From Alteribacillus bidgolensis (GTDB lineage: Bacteria > Bacillota > Bacilli > Bacillales > Marinococcaceae): a stretch of 64,000 nt of DNA. The position numbers and the translations under genes were made by a program. The notes under the pieces were generated by a model. It saw only the letters and a program-made list of their open reading frames with translations, ran no database searches and was not told where the DNA came from. Positions 1-8,781 of the stretch are shown piece after piece. Within the stretch, counting starts at the first letter, position 1. Every line of letters begins with the position of its first letter. The stretch is taken from contig NZ_KZ614149.1 of assembly GCF_002886255.1 (NCBI RefSeq), positions 3,779,272 to 3,843,271 on the forward strand. Direction: 5' to 3'.

Positions 1-2021
1 CAATGATAGAAACTTCCAAGCATTATAAAAAGGCAGCAGTAATAGGTGGCGGTCTTTTAGGTCTGGAAGCAGCTAGAGGGTTATTAAACTTAAATATGGA
101 AACAGAAGTCATTCACATTTTTGATTATTTAATGGAGCGTCAGTTAGATGCACCGGCTTCTGATATGCTGCGCCGGGATCTTGAAGAGCAAGGCATGCGC
201 TTCCATATGAGTAAGCAAACAGAAATGATAAAAGGTAAAGACAGAGTAGAAGGCTTAAAGTTTAAAGATGGTTCTTTCCTAGAAGCAGACCTGGTTGTTA
301 TGGCTGTTGGAATTAAGCCAAATATAGAGTTAGCTAGTGATACGGGTCTTAAAACAGAGCGGGCCATTGTTGTCAATGATTATATGGAAACAAGCGCAAA
401 AGATATTTATGCTGTTGGAGAATGTGCGGAGCATAACGGTATCGCTTACGGTTTAGTAGCACCGTTATATGAACAAGGAAAAGTATTGGCTGATCACTTA
501 TGCAGCAAAGAGACTGAAGGTTATCATGGATCTTTAATGTATACTAAGCTGAAAGTTTCCGGAGTTGACCTTTTCTCAGCCGGCCAGTTTCAAGATGAAG
601 AAGATACTCGTGCCATAAGGGTACATGATGAGTTTGAAGGGATTTATAAAAAAGTAGTTGTGAAAGACAATAAAGTAGTTGGATCTGTTCTATATGGCGA
701 TACTTCCGACTCTCCGCGCCTGCTTGACATGATGAAAAAAGGGCAGGATATTTCGGATATGAACAAAGCGGTTATTCTGCCTTCTGAGGATGAGAATAGT
801 TCAGGAGAAAGTCCAGTGATTTCTATGGAAGATGATGAACAGATTTGTGATTGTAATGGTGTTTGTAAAGGAGAAATTGTAGAAGCAATTAACAACGATG
901 GACTTTCTACTGTTGCCGACGTGACAAAGCACACAAATGCAGGTCGTTCATGTGGCGGATGTAAACCGCTTGTTTCTGATTTATTATCCGCAACCCTTGG
1001 CGATGAAGCAGTAAGCAATCAAAAGGAGCCTATGTGTGGTTGCACAGACCTCTCTCATGATGAAGTATCAGAAGCTATTAAGGAAAAGCAATTATCTTTC
1101 ACTAGAGAAGTAATGAATGTGCTTGGCTGGGAATCAGAAGAGGGCTGCTCTAAATGCCGGCCAGCTATCAACTATTATCTTGGGCTTAATAAGCCGGAAG
1201 AGTATGAAGATGATCATACGTCCCGCTTTATAAACGAAAGAGTACATGCAAACATTCAAAATGATGGTACCTATTCGGTTGTCCCTCGTATGTACGGCGG
1301 GGTGACTGATCCTGATCAACTTCGTAAAATCGCGGACACTGCTGATAAATATGAAGTGCCGATGCTGAAAGTGACAGGCGGACAACGTATCGATATGCTT
1401 GGTGTAAATAAAGAAGATTTACCTTCAATTTGGAAAGATCTTGGTATGAATTCAGGCTATGCGTATGCAAAATCAATCAGAACCGTAAAAACATGTGTTG
1501 GGGAAGACTTCTGCCGCTTTGGGACCCAGGATTCTATCGGAATGGGTATTCAAATTGAAAAGAAGTTTGAACGCTTGAATACGCCTCATAAAGTGAAAAT
1601 GGCAGTATCAGCCTGTCCGAGAAATTGTGCTGAATCTGGAATCAAAGATATTGGTATTGTCGGTGTCGAAGGAGCTTGGGAAATGTATGTTGGCGGTAAT
1701 GGCGGTGTTGATTTAAGAGGTGGAGACTTATTCTGCAAAATCGAAACTGGAGAAGAGTTGTTGGACACTATGAGCGCCTTTTTACAATATTACCGTGAGG
1801 ATGCACGCTATCTTGAAAGAACTTCGCATTGGGTAGAACGTGTGGGACTTGACCATATTCGATCTGTAATATTAGAGGACGAAGAAAAACGCAAACAGCT
1901 CATTGAAAATATGGAAAGAGCTCTGCGTGCGCGTCCAAAAGATCCATGGGCGGAAGTGACCGAAAACGAAGCGAAGCAAAAAGAATTGTATGAGAAAAAA
2001 CAATTGGAAGTTATTCAATAA
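1..2021 (+). CDS. nirB: Nitrite reductase [NAD(P)H] large subunit, 5'-truncated by window edge
   Basis: Cytoplasmic siroheme/flavin enzyme that reduces nitrite to ammonium with NAD(P)H, working with NirD. The visible 672 residues begin inside the FAD/NAD-binding reductase part (a GGGLLGLEAARG nucleotide-binding motif near the start). Two BFD-like [2Fe-2S] segments follow (C282, C284, C317, C320 in visible numbering, then a second Cys-rich segment near residue 345). The C-terminal sulfite/nitrite reductase half has the siroheme/4Fe-4S cysteines C498, C504, C538 and C542. Family members are about 800 residues, so some 130 N-terminal residues lie upstream; the Met at base 3 is internal and not the start. 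nirD follows after 29 bases, probably in one transcript. The identification is secure. Confidence 0.95.
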   Translation, partial: MIETSKHYKKAAVIGGGLLGLEAARGLLNLNMETEVIHIFDYLMERQLDAPASDMLRRDLEEQGMRFHMSKQTEMIKGKDRVEGLKFKDGSFLEADLVVMAVGIKPNIELASDTGLKTERAIVVNDYMETSAKDIYAVGECAEHNGIAYGLVAPLYEQGKVLADHLCSKETEGYHGSLMYTKLKVSGVDLFSAGQFQDEEDTRAIRVHDEFEGIYKKVVVKDNKVVGSVLYGDTSDSPRLLDMMKKGQDISDMNKAVILPSEDENSSGESPVISMEDDEQICDCNGVCKGEIVEAINNDGLSTVADVTKHTNAGRSCGGCKPLVSDLLSATLGDEAVSNQKEPMCGCTDLSHDEVSEAIKEKQLSFTREVMNVLGWESEEGCSKCRPAINYYLGLNKPEEYEDDHTSRFINERVHANIQNDGTYSVVPRMYGGVTDPDQLRKIADTADKYEVPMLKVTGGQRIDMLGVNKEDLPSIWKDLGMNSGYAYAKSIRTVKTCVGEDFCRFGTQDSIGMGIQIEKKFERLNTPHKVKMAVSACPRNCAESGIKDIGIVGVEGAWEMYVGGNGGVDLRGGDLFCKIETGEELLDTMSAFLQYYREDARYLERTSHWVERVGLDHIRSVILEDEEKRKQLIENMERALRARPKDPWAEVTENEAKQKELYEKKQLEVIQ

Positions 2022-2050
2022 TTTTTGATTAGAAAAGGGGAATAAAAAAA

Positions 2051-2374
2051 ATGCAATCTACCAAAGATGAGAAGCAAGTGATGATTTGTCGTATCGATGA
2101 TTTAGTAGAAGGTGTTCCAAAAGAAGTCATCGTTAATGGTGAATCGATTGCTGTATTCAAAACAAATAAAGGTAAGGTTAACGCATTGAAAAACAGCTGT
2201 CCCCATAAAGAGGGTCCTCTCTCTCAAGGGATAGTTAGTGGTGATCACGTGTTTTGTCCGCTTCACGATTGGAAAATAAGCGTAGAAACAGGTTTGGTGG
2301 AAGCACCTGATGAAGGCTGCGTGAAAAAATTCCAAACAGAAGTGAAAAACGAAGAAATCTATCTCGTTTTATAA
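2051..2374 (+). CDS. nirD: Nitrite reductase [NAD(P)H] small subunit, Rieske type
   Basis: 107-residue partner of NirB carrying a Rieske-like [2Fe-2S] domain. The ligands are visible as CPH (C50, H52) and CPLH (C69, H72), the usual spacing for NirD and Rieske ferredoxins. The start is the ATG preceded by an AAAAGGGG ribosome binding site. It is the last gene of the nirBD unit, because a strong intrinsic terminator follows 10 bases after the stop. Length is normal for the family, and no disruption is seen. Confidence 0.93.
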   Translation: MQSTKDEKQVMICRIDDLVEGVPKEVIVNGESIAVFKTNKGKVNALKNSCPHKEGPLSQGIVSGDHVFCPLHDWKISVETGLVEAPDEGCVKKFQTEVKNEEIYLVL

Positions 2375-2384
2375 CTTACCTATG

Positions 2385-2420
2385 AAACTGTCATTCGTGT
2401 ATCACGAATGGCAGTTTTTT
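2385..2420 (+). terminator. Intrinsic terminator of nirBD
   Basis: A nearly perfect 15-bp inverted repeat (arms 2385-2399 and 2403-2417, 3-base loop) runs into a T-tract. Confidence 0.9.
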
Positions 2421-2581
2421 GTGGGGGGCGAGTTTCTAGGTCTTGAGCGGCATTTAGACGATTGACTTAACGAAGAAGTGGGAAAGTTTACTACTGATAT
2501 ATGCTTTTTTTGGTGTGAGGTTTTTTCATTAAGATGCAAGGGGAAACTTTTAATATTGCTTCAGGGAGAAGGGAAGGTAAT

Positions 2582-3301
2582 ATGACATTTGATTCGCTTG
2601 CATTAGTTCTTGTATATCTGTTCGTGCAGTTATTTGCCAATAAAATTATTTCGTCTTCCGCAATCGGCCGATTCAAGTGGCTTTCTTTTTCAGGCGGGGT
2701 TGCCGTTTCTTATGTATTTGTATATGTACTTCCATCCTTACATAAAGAGCAAGAAGGTTTTTCCGAAACAAAAGGGCTGACGATGGAATCGGAATTATAT
2801 ATTTTGGGGCTCTTTGGGCTGCTTATTTTCTATGGAGTACATAAAGCAGCAGAAAGAGCAGCTAGGGAACATGAACAAGGAGAAGGTCACTTTTTCTGGA
2901 TTCAAGTGGTTTTTTTTGCGCTGTATAATATGCTTATTTCCTATATTATTTTTGCTTCTGATATAGAAGGTATTGAAGCCGTGTTTTATGGTGTTGCGGT
3001 TGGATTTCATTTTATGGCTGTTTCTCACGATATGTGGAGGGAAGACAGCAAACGGTACGAGTCACTAGGAAGGTACCTGCTTGCTGTCGGAATTGTGGCC
3101 GGCTGGGTAACAGGGGTGTTTGCTCCGCTCCCTTCATTTGTTCTAGCTATTGTGTTTGCATTTATTTCCGGGGCAATGGTGTTGAATGTTTTGAAAAAAG
3201 AACTGCCATCTGAGGAAAATGCACATTTTAAAACATTTTTGGCAGGATCTCTTGGTTATACACTCATTACCTTAGCATTAAAATACTTTTTTAACTGGTA
3301 A
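2582..3301 (+). CDS. Polytopic membrane protein of unknown function
   Basis: 239 residues, largely hydrophobic, with about seven or eight predicted membrane segments separated by short charged loops; it acts in the cytoplasmic membrane. I chose the ATG at 2582 because GGGAAGG lies just upstream; an in-frame ATG at 2534 would add 16 polar residues but has a poor ribosome binding site. A His/Asp-containing segment (FHFMAVSHDMW) in the middle and the closing pattern of small-residue-rich helices are vaguely like ZIP-type metal transporters, but the diagnostic HNxxEG motif is not visible, so I do not assign a function. It converges on megL with only 7 bases between the stop codons and no separate terminator. 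Confidence 0.75.
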   Translation: MTFDSLALVLVYLFVQLFANKIISSSAIGRFKWLSFSGGVAVSYVFVYVLPSLHKEQEGFSETKGLTMESELYILGLFGLLIFYGVHKAAERAAREHEQGEGHFFWIQVVFFALYNMLISYIIFASDIEGIEAVFYGVAVGFHFMAVSHDMWREDSKRYESLGRYLLAVGIVAGWVTGVFAPLPSFVLAIVFAFISGAMVLNVLKKELPSEENAHFKTFLAGSLGYTLITLALKYFFNW

Positions 3302-3308
3302 AAGGACA

Positions 3309-4484
3309 TTATAAGGCATCCAAAGCTTGTTCAATGTCCTGCCATATATCTTTTTCTGCTTCAAGTCCTGCCGACAGCCGTAATAAGCGATCACTAATCC
3401 CCATTTTGTTTCTCGTGTCGTAAGGGACAACAGCATGGGTCATCGTGGCAGGGTGTTGAATTAACGTTTCTGCATCTCCTAAACTAACCGCAATTCGAAT
3501 CATTTCAAGACGATTCATAAACGACTGAGCTGCTGCTTTGTTTCCTTTTAGTTCAAAACTTATTAATCCTCCGAAATGATCCATTTGCAAAGCTGCTAAT
3601 GAATGTTGAGGAAAGTCCGGGTCGCCGGGATAGTAAACTTTTTCGATTTTTGGATGCTGTTTTAATCGTTCACTGAGTAATTTGGCGTTATCAGAGTGAC
3701 GATTCATCCGTAAAGACAAGGTTTTTATACCTCGCAAAAGCAGCCAAGCATCAAATGGTCCAAGGATACCTCCCATGTCTTTTTGAGAGGAACGCCTTAC
3801 AAGAGATATAAAATCTGCGCTACCTGCTGCAAGGCCGGCGATTACATCTCCATGACCCCCGATGTATTTTGTGGCACTGTGTAAAACGACATCTGCTCCT
3901 AATTCCAGCGGCCTTTGTAGAACAGGGGAAGAAAAAGTGTTGTCCACGATATAGAAGAGGTTGTGCTGCTTGGCAATGTTACTAATCATTTGCAAATCAA
4001 CTAATTTCATCGTTGGATTAATGGGTGTTTCTACGTAAATAGCTTTTGTTTGCGGTCGTAATAATGATTCAATGGTTTCTTTCTTATCCATATTGACAAG
4101 ACTAAAATCAATATTAAATCGTTCTTTTAACATTTGAAGGAGACCAAAGGTACAACCATATATACCTTCTGAAACAAGAATATGGTCACCCGTTTTTACA
4201 ACCGAGGTCAACACAGCAGAAACGGCGGCCATCCCGGAACTAAATGCTATTCCCTCTTCCCCGTTTTCAAGGTCAGCTATTTTATATTCTAGTTCCTGAA
4301 CAGTAGGGTTTCCTAATCTGGAGTAAACAAAGCCGTCTTCTTCTCCGGCAAACCTTCTTTCTCCTTCCTCAGCAGATGTAAACGAAAAAGTAGAAGTTTG
4401 AAATATTGGTGGTATGAGACTACCGAGGTATGACCGGCAAGAATAATTTCCGTGAATCAGGCGGGTATCGATATTTTTATTCAT
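3309..4484 (-). CDS. megL: Methionine gamma-lyase (PLP-dependent)
   Basis: 391-residue Cys/Met-metabolism PLP enzyme (fold type I) of the cystathionine gamma-lyase family, cytoplasmic. The YSR motif (residues 54-56) that grips the cofactor phosphate and the Schiff-base lysine K206 in HSATKY are present. The substrate-site motif YGCTF with C111 matches the catalytic cysteine region of methionine gamma-lyases (Cys116 in the Pseudomonas enzyme), whereas cystathionine synthases and lyases usually lack that cysteine. This favours degradation of methionine to methanethiol, ammonia and 2-oxobutyrate. Cystathionine gamma-lyase remains the alternative. The start ATG is preceded by AAAAGGGG. It lies downstream of thiT on the same strand but beyond thiT's terminator, so is probably transcribed separately. 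Confidence 0.85.
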   Translation of the reverse strand: MNKNIDTRLIHGNYSCRSYLGSLIPPIFQTSTFSFTSAEEGERRFAGEEDGFVYSRLGNPTVQELEYKIADLENGEEGIAFSSGMAAVSAVLTSVVKTGDHILVSEGIYGCTFGLLQMLKERFNIDFSLVNMDKKETIESLLRPQTKAIYVETPINPTMKLVDLQMISNIAKQHNLFYIVDNTFSSPVLQRPLELGADVVLHSATKYIGGHGDVIAGLAAGSADFISLVRRSSQKDMGGILGPFDAWLLLRGIKTLSLRMNRHSDNAKLLSERLKQHPKIEKVYYPGDPDFPQHSLAALQMDHFGGLISFELKGNKAAAQSFMNRLEMIRIAVSLGDAETLIQHPATMTHAVVPYDTRNKMGISDRLLRLSAGLEAEKDIWQDIEQALDAL

Positions 4485-4531
4485 TATCGTCGTTCCCCTT
4501 TTTATTAAGATAAGGCTTCTATATATGTATA

Positions 4532-4580
4532 TAAAAAGGCCTCCGTTACATGCACATCAGTGTGCGAAAGGCAACGGAGG
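4532..4580 (-). terminator. Intrinsic terminator of thiT
   Basis: On the minus strand CCTCCGTT (4573-4580) pairs with AACGGAGG (4540-4547), with an inner TGCACA/TGTGCG hairpin, and is followed by CCTTTTTATA. Confidence 0.85.
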
Positions 4581-4592
4581 ACCAAAAAATGA

Positions 4593-5162
4593 TTAAGCAG
4601 CAGAATGGACGCTGCGCCCATCATAGAAAAACTGAGGCCTATATTTTGAAATAAGGATAACGACAAAGATGGTTATAAGCATTTCAGGAACGAGATAAGA
4701 AGCATTATATACTGCTGAATACGTTACAACCGGTACACCGTCTGGAGCATATTCACCAAACCATACTAACCCTGCACTGAAATGGTCGATAAAACGAAGA
4801 AGCGTACCAAAAGCAACCCCAATAATGATCAGGAAAACGGGCACTTCATGTTTAAAGTTATTTCTGCTGACAAATAAACCAGCCAGCCCAAGAACGGCAT
4901 AAGCAATCGGATATTCGAGTATAAATTGTATAGGATGGACAATGATGGCGCCGAAAAGAATTTGAAGGATTCCAGTTAAAAAACCGGTCATCATCCCTGC
5001 TTTCCATCCTCGGCGAAAAGCAATAATAAATATGGGGACCATAACTAGTGAAATGGATCCTCCCATCGCCCATGGAGCACTAAATTCAATATAGCTTAAA
5101 ATAATTGACAGTCCTGCCATAAAAGCAATTTCTAACATAATCAGCAAACGATTATTCTGCAT
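4593..5162 (-). CDS. thiT: Thiamine transporter ThiT, substrate-binding S component
   Basis: 189-residue integral membrane protein of the YuaJ/ThiT family: the thiamine-specific S component that docks onto the shared ECF energy-coupling module (not in this window) to import thiamine. About six hydrophobic helices are visible, together with family signatures such as PIFIIAFRRG, a conserved GALIRFI-like stretch (GTLLRFIDHFSAG) and the W/Y-rich loop WFGEYAPDG that shapes the thiamine pocket. The assignment is strongly supported by a TPP riboswitch directly upstream, which should switch expression off when thiamine pyrophosphate is plentiful. Length is typical. A terminator ends the unit, so it looks monocistronic. 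Confidence 0.93.
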   Translation of the reverse strand: MQNNRLLIMLEIAFMAGLSIILSYIEFSAPWAMGGSISLVMVPIFIIAFRRGWKAGMMTGFLTGILQILFGAIIVHPIQFILEYPIAYAVLGLAGLFVSRNNFKHEVPVFLIIIGVAFGTLLRFIDHFSAGLVWFGEYAPDGVPVVTYSAVYNASYLVPEMLITIFVVILISKYRPQFFYDGRSVHSAA

Positions 5163-5244
5163 AACTCAAAAAATCCCCTTTCGCTGCCACTGGGGGAAGA
5201 GGGGATGGTGTTTACAGACAACAACCTGTAAGTAAGAATGCTTG

Positions 5245-5332
5245 TCACACCACTTCCCTACGCTGGTCTCAGCCAGATCAGGTTCTAAGAGTTGAGACAA
5301 TCGTCTCTCTCAGTCAATGACACCCCTAGTGA
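5245..5332 (-). promoter_or_regulatory. TPP riboswitch (THI element) controlling thiT
   Basis: Read on the minus strand, the segment has the THI-box core: GGGGTG near the start, CTGAGA, a variable P3 hairpin (GAGACGATTGTCTC), then ACCTGATCTGG, the ACCAGCGTAGGGAAGTGG block and closing bases. Its position 80 bases upstream of thiT and the order of the conserved blocks make this secure. A TTGCAA/TACATT promoter with 16-base spacing lies just upstream (near 5350-5380, minus strand). Confidence 0.95.
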
Positions 5333-5423
5333 ACATATAGAATTTCTTTTAATGTAGCATATATTAAAATGTTTGCAAACGAATGAGATGTTTATATATT
5401 CCATTTGCAAATAAATATATTAT

Positions 5424-5452
5424 TCGCAAAATTATATTTTTTCTTTTATAAT
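5424..5452 (+). promoter_or_regulatory. Candidate promoter and TTTGCAAA boxes upstream of cstA
   Basis: A perfect TATAAT (5447-5452) has a weak TCGCAA at the -35 position, 17 bases away. Two TTTGCAAA-type palindromes lie upstream (5372-5380 and 5403-5411). The first, extended rightwards, resembles a catabolite (cre) site with about two mismatches. Carbon control of a carbon-starvation gene would be sensible, but this is inference. Confidence 0.4.
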
Positions 5453-5563
5453 CGAATTGTTAAAACATAAAAACGTATGAATAAGGGAAGGTGGTGAGAT
5501 TAATTCTGTAAGCGGTATCAGAAAAAGATATAAAAAGACAGTTGAAAAGGAGTGTGAACGGTT

Positions 5564-7306
5564 ATGCCAGCTATTGTTTTAGCAATTATCGGGTTAATTG
5601 TGTTTGCTCTTGGTTATCGTTATTATTCTAAGTTTATAGCAGAGCGTATTTACAGGCTGGATCCTAATTATCAAACACCAGCCTATCAATTCCGGGATGG
5701 TGTGGATTTTGTACCGACAAACAAATGGGTGCTCTGGGGCCACCACTTTACTTCTGTTGCTGGAGCAGCGCCCATTGTAGGACCGGCAGTAGCTGTTTAT
5801 TGGGGATGGCTGCCAGCCTTTTTATGGGTCGTATTAGGGACCGTTTTTGCAGCTGGTGTCCATGATTTTGGGACGCTTGTCCTTTCTGTTCGCAATAAAG
5901 GGCAATCGATTGGAACCCTGGCGGAACGTATTATTGGAAGGCGTGCAAAACTGTTATTTTTGTTTATTATTCTAATTTTGGTTCTCATGGTCAACGCAGT
6001 ATTTGCCTGGGTTATTTCGAATTTATTCATAACATTTCCAGCAAGCGTCCTGGCGGTGTTTATTCAGATACCGCTTGCGATTTGGATCGGTTATACGGTT
6101 AATAAAAAAGGAAAAAATATGCTTATGCCATCTCTTGTAGCACTGGCTGTAATGTATGCAGCAGCAGTTATTGCCAGCACTACTCCTGCTTTACAAATCG
6201 ATTTGGTATCTTATTTTGGTGGAGAAGAAGCAACCGGCTTGTTCGGTTTAGATGCAGTTTCATCGGCATTTTTAATTTGGATTGCTGTCCTCATGATTTA
6301 TGTTTATATTGCTTCGATTCTTCCGGTTTGGAAGCTTCTCCAGCCGCGTGATTATATTAATTCGCATCAGCTGGTGGTAGGGCTTGCTATTTTGTACCTT
6401 GGTTTATTTTTCACGTGGCCGACTCCTGAGGTAACAGCGCCGGCTACACGAGAGGTCACAGACGTCTCTTGGTTCCCGCTTCTCTTTATTACCATAGCCT
6501 GTGGGGCAATTTCCGGGTTTCATGGTCTGGTTTCTTCTGGAACCTCATCGAAACAGTTGAATAAAGAAACGGATGCACGTTTTGTTGGTTATTTTGGTGC
6601 AGTCGGAGAAGGAACTCTAGCACTTGTAACCATTTTAGCAGTGACCACCTTCTTTGCTTCACAAAGTGATTTTCTATCCAGCTATGAAAGTTTTAATACA
6701 GCAAATGCGGATGGACTTGCCCATTTTGTTGGAGGTGCGGGGCAGCTCGCAACCGGGCTTGGTTTACCAGCAGGCGTAGCGGAAACAATTGTAGCAGTAA
6801 TCGTTGTTAGCTTTGCTGCGACGACACTTGATACCTCTGTACGTTTAATGAGGTATATTATCTCAGAACTCGGACAGGAGTATAGTGCACCTGGCCTTAC
6901 GAAAAAGCATGTAGCAACAAGTATTGCAGTAGGAGCAAGTGCACTGCTTGTATTACTTCCTGGAGACCGTGGTTTTGGCTCGGGAGGATATTTACTCTGG
7001 CCATTATTCGGTACGTCAAATCAGCTCCTTGCGGGTATAAGTTTGCTGCTTATTTCCATTTGGCTTAGAAGAAAAGGACGAAATTTCTTGTTCACCTTTA
7101 TACCAATGATCTTCTTGCTTTTTATGACGATGTGGGCAATGACAAGTCAGGTCATTTTCCAGTGGTCTTGGTTAGGCGACGGAGATGCACAGATTCTTTT
7201 ATTTGTGCTAGGAGCTATTATATTAGCATTCACTGTATGGATTTTGCTTGAAGCTATAGCGCTGTTCCGAAGAGAACCACCAAATACTGATCCGGACAAT
7301 GATTAA
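5564..7306 (+). CDS. cstA: Carbon starvation protein A family transporter (CstA)
   Basis: 580-residue polytopic membrane protein of the CstA/BtsT family, known in enterobacteria as peptide- or pyruvate-related carriers induced when carbon runs out. Family hallmarks visible: N-terminal YRYYSKFIAERIY, the HHFTSVAGAAPIVGPA block (about residues 61-76), the GVHDFG motif and FHGLVSSGTSSKQL in the middle. The start ATG follows AAGGAG. Around 15 hydrophobic segments fit the family. The next gene encodes a small protein ending in Cys-Cys, which recalls the enterobacterial cstA-ybdD and btsT-yjiX pairs. The substrate is not proven by sequence; pyruvate is the leading inference. Confidence 0.92.
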   Translation: MPAIVLAIIGLIVFALGYRYYSKFIAERIYRLDPNYQTPAYQFRDGVDFVPTNKWVLWGHHFTSVAGAAPIVGPAVAVYWGWLPAFLWVVLGTVFAAGVHDFGTLVLSVRNKGQSIGTLAERIIGRRAKLLFLFIILILVLMVNAVFAWVISNLFITFPASVLAVFIQIPLAIWIGYTVNKKGKNMLMPSLVALAVMYAAAVIASTTPALQIDLVSYFGGEEATGLFGLDAVSSAFLIWIAVLMIYVYIASILPVWKLLQPRDYINSHQLVVGLAILYLGLFFTWPTPEVTAPATREVTDVSWFPLLFITIACGAISGFHGLVSSGTSSKQLNKETDARFVGYFGAVGEGTLALVTILAVTTFFASQSDFLSSYESFNTANADGLAHFVGGAGQLATGLGLPAGVAETIVAVIVVSFAATTLDTSVRLMRYIISELGQEYSAPGLTKKHVATSIAVGASALLVLLPGDRGFGSGGYLLWPLFGTSNQLLAGISLLLISIWLRRKGRNFLFTFIPMIFLLFMTMWAMTSQVIFQWSWLGDGDAQILLFVLGAIILAFTVWILLEAIALFRREPPNTDPDND

Positions 7307-7417
7307 TAGAATCTTTACGTGGCAAAATAAATTCAATAACAGGGGCTTATCGTGTGGGCAAATCTGTTCACCGGCAAGCCCCTTCACTATCTGTCAATAT
7401 AGATCGGAGGGAGAGAA

Positions 7418-7684
7418 ATGGCCGATAAGAAGATGAGCTTAAAGAAGCTGATGGAATTTTATGATGAAGTGCTGCGGCTCCCCCATCGTGCCGAAATCAA
7501 ACGTGAAATACGGGATGAAGACGATCTTTTTTTACTGTTATGCTTTTCAGAATTACTCGGCCTGCCGAATCCAGTTTCTTACTATACATTGGAATTATAT
7601 CCAGAAATGGTGGAAAGGTTTCACGAATGGCACCTGCGAATGGGAATGGATAAATCTCCGCTAAACGGTATACGCTGCTGCTAA
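7418..7684 (+). CDS. Small cytoplasmic protein ending in Cys-Cys (cory-CC-star type)
   Basis: 88 residues, acidic-basic mixed, no membrane segment or signal peptide, ending exactly in RCC-stop (C87, C88). I recall this family under the RefSeq-style name cory-CC-star protein, named for the terminal dicysteine; I cannot check that here. A GGAGGGAGAG ribosome binding site precedes the ATG. It sits between cstA (111 bases upstream) and an ArsA-type ATPase. The enterobacterial CstA partner YbdD also ends in RCC as I remember it, so this may be a functional counterpart for CstA, a metal- or thiol-handling partner of the ATPase, or both. The role is unknown. Confidence 0.75.
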   Translation: MADKKMSLKKLMEFYDEVLRLPHRAEIKREIRDEDDLFLLLCFSELLGLPNPVSYYTLELYPEMVERFHEWHLRMGMDKSPLNGIRCC

Positions 7685-7710
7685 TAGAAGAGGTGCCAGC
7701 GGTGTTTTTT

Positions 7711-7803
7711 ATACTTTAGGAAACTTAAATTTGCTAAAGGATCAAAGTATAAGTAAAACTACGTCTTCCGCCACAGGAGTCAGCGGCAAGCCAAGTTTTT
7801 TAG
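7711..7803 (+). repeat. Dispersed two-hairpin repeat, copy A
   Basis: About 93 bp. It begins ATACTTTAGG after a T6 tract, has a 5' hairpin region and ends in a second hairpin (GGCAAGCCAAG core) followed by a T-tract, like an intrinsic terminator. Related copies are at 24277, 31171, 37201, 40134 and 51480, with partial ones near 49150, 53853 and 61713. This copy separates the CC-terminal gene from the ArsA-type ATPase gene. Confidence 0.75.
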
Positions 7804-7830
7804 CAAACAGGTTTTGAAAGGAATGAAATA

Positions 7831-8781
7831 ATGGAGAAACTGTTGAATTATGAGATTTTGTTTTTTGGTGGAAAGGGGGGTGTAGGAAAATCGACTTCTT
7901 CTTCTGCTTTTGCTCTCACTGCTGCAGAAAAAGGGAAGCGAACCTTGCTCGTATCAACCGATCCTGCTCATAACCTAAGTGATTTGTTCGATACAGACAT
8001 TGGCGATAAAAGAAAACAGCTCACCGAAAATCTGTGGGGCATGGAAATTAGCTCCGAGAAAGAATCCAAGCGCTACATTAATCAAGTGAAAGACAATTTA
8101 AAAGGGCTTGTGAAGTCCCACATGGCTGAAGAAGTCAATAGACAGATTGATATGGCTGCTGTGTCTCCTGGTGCAGAAGAAGCGGCATTGTTTGACAAGC
8201 TGGTTCAGATAGTGTTAGAAGAAAAAGAACATTTTGATATCATAGTATTTGACACAGCACCTACTGGTCATACGGTGCGGCTATTGTCCCTGCCTGAAAT
8301 GATGGAAGCATGGATAGAAGGGATGCTGAAGAGAAGACAGTCGATTAATGAAAATTATTCACAATGGTTAAATGACGGAGAACCAGTGGATGATCCGATT
8401 TACAGAGTGCTTATGAATAGAAAAGATAGGTTTTCCGAGGCGCGAAAAGTGTTGATTAATAACAAACGAACTGCATACATATACGTGCTGATACCGGAAA
8501 AGCTCCCAGTTGCAGAAACGAAGCGAGCTTTACAGATGCTAGAACAGGCCAAGTTAAAGGTGGATACATTAATTGTAAATAAATGTTTACCAGAACATGC
8601 TGGAGACAGTATGTTTATTGAGAAACGAAAAAAACAAGAACGCTCTTATATTCAACAGATTAAAGAAGAGTTTCCTAACCAGAAAAAAATATTTTTGCCT
8701 TTGCTAGAAGAAGATATTACATCTAGGAAGGCTCTTGGAGATATAAAGGAAGAATATCTTTTTCCTTCATTACGAGTTTAA
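7831..8781 (+). CDS. ArsA/Get3-type ATPase, single-domain
   Basis: 316 residues, one half the length of the duplicated ArsA of arsenite pumps. The deviant Walker A GGKGGVGKST is at residues 13-22, the STDPAH switch region near 43-48 and DTAPTGHT at 141-148, all hallmarks of the ArsA/Get3 branch of SIMIBI NTPases. No arsB, arsC or arsR is nearby, and the metal-binding cysteines of arsenite-type ArsA are not evident, so arsenite transport is unlikely. Context places it with cstA and the CC-terminal protein, which suggests a chaperone-like or maturation ATPase for that set. The start ATG follows GAAAGGAATG. Substrate is unknown. Confidence 0.85.
   Translation: MEKLLNYEILFFGGKGGVGKSTSSSAFALTAAEKGKRTLLVSTDPAHNLSDLFDTDIGDKRKQLTENLWGMEISSEKESKRYINQVKDNLKGLVKSHMAEEVNRQIDMAAVSPGAEEAALFDKLVQIVLEEKEHFDIIVFDTAPTGHTVRLLSLPEMMEAWIEGMLKRRQSINENYSQWLNDGEPVDDPIYRVLMNRKDRFSEARKVLINNKRTAYIYVLIPEKLPVAETKRALQMLEQAKLKVDTLIVNKCLPEHAGDSMFIEKRKKQERSYIQQIKEEFPNQKKIFLPLLEEDITSRKALGDIKEEYLFPSLRV

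Noticed and set aside
7831..8781. Arsenite efflux ATPase ArsA
   Set aside because: Single-domain form, no ars genes nearby and no clear metal-binding cysteine triad; kept as an ArsA/Get3-type ATPase.
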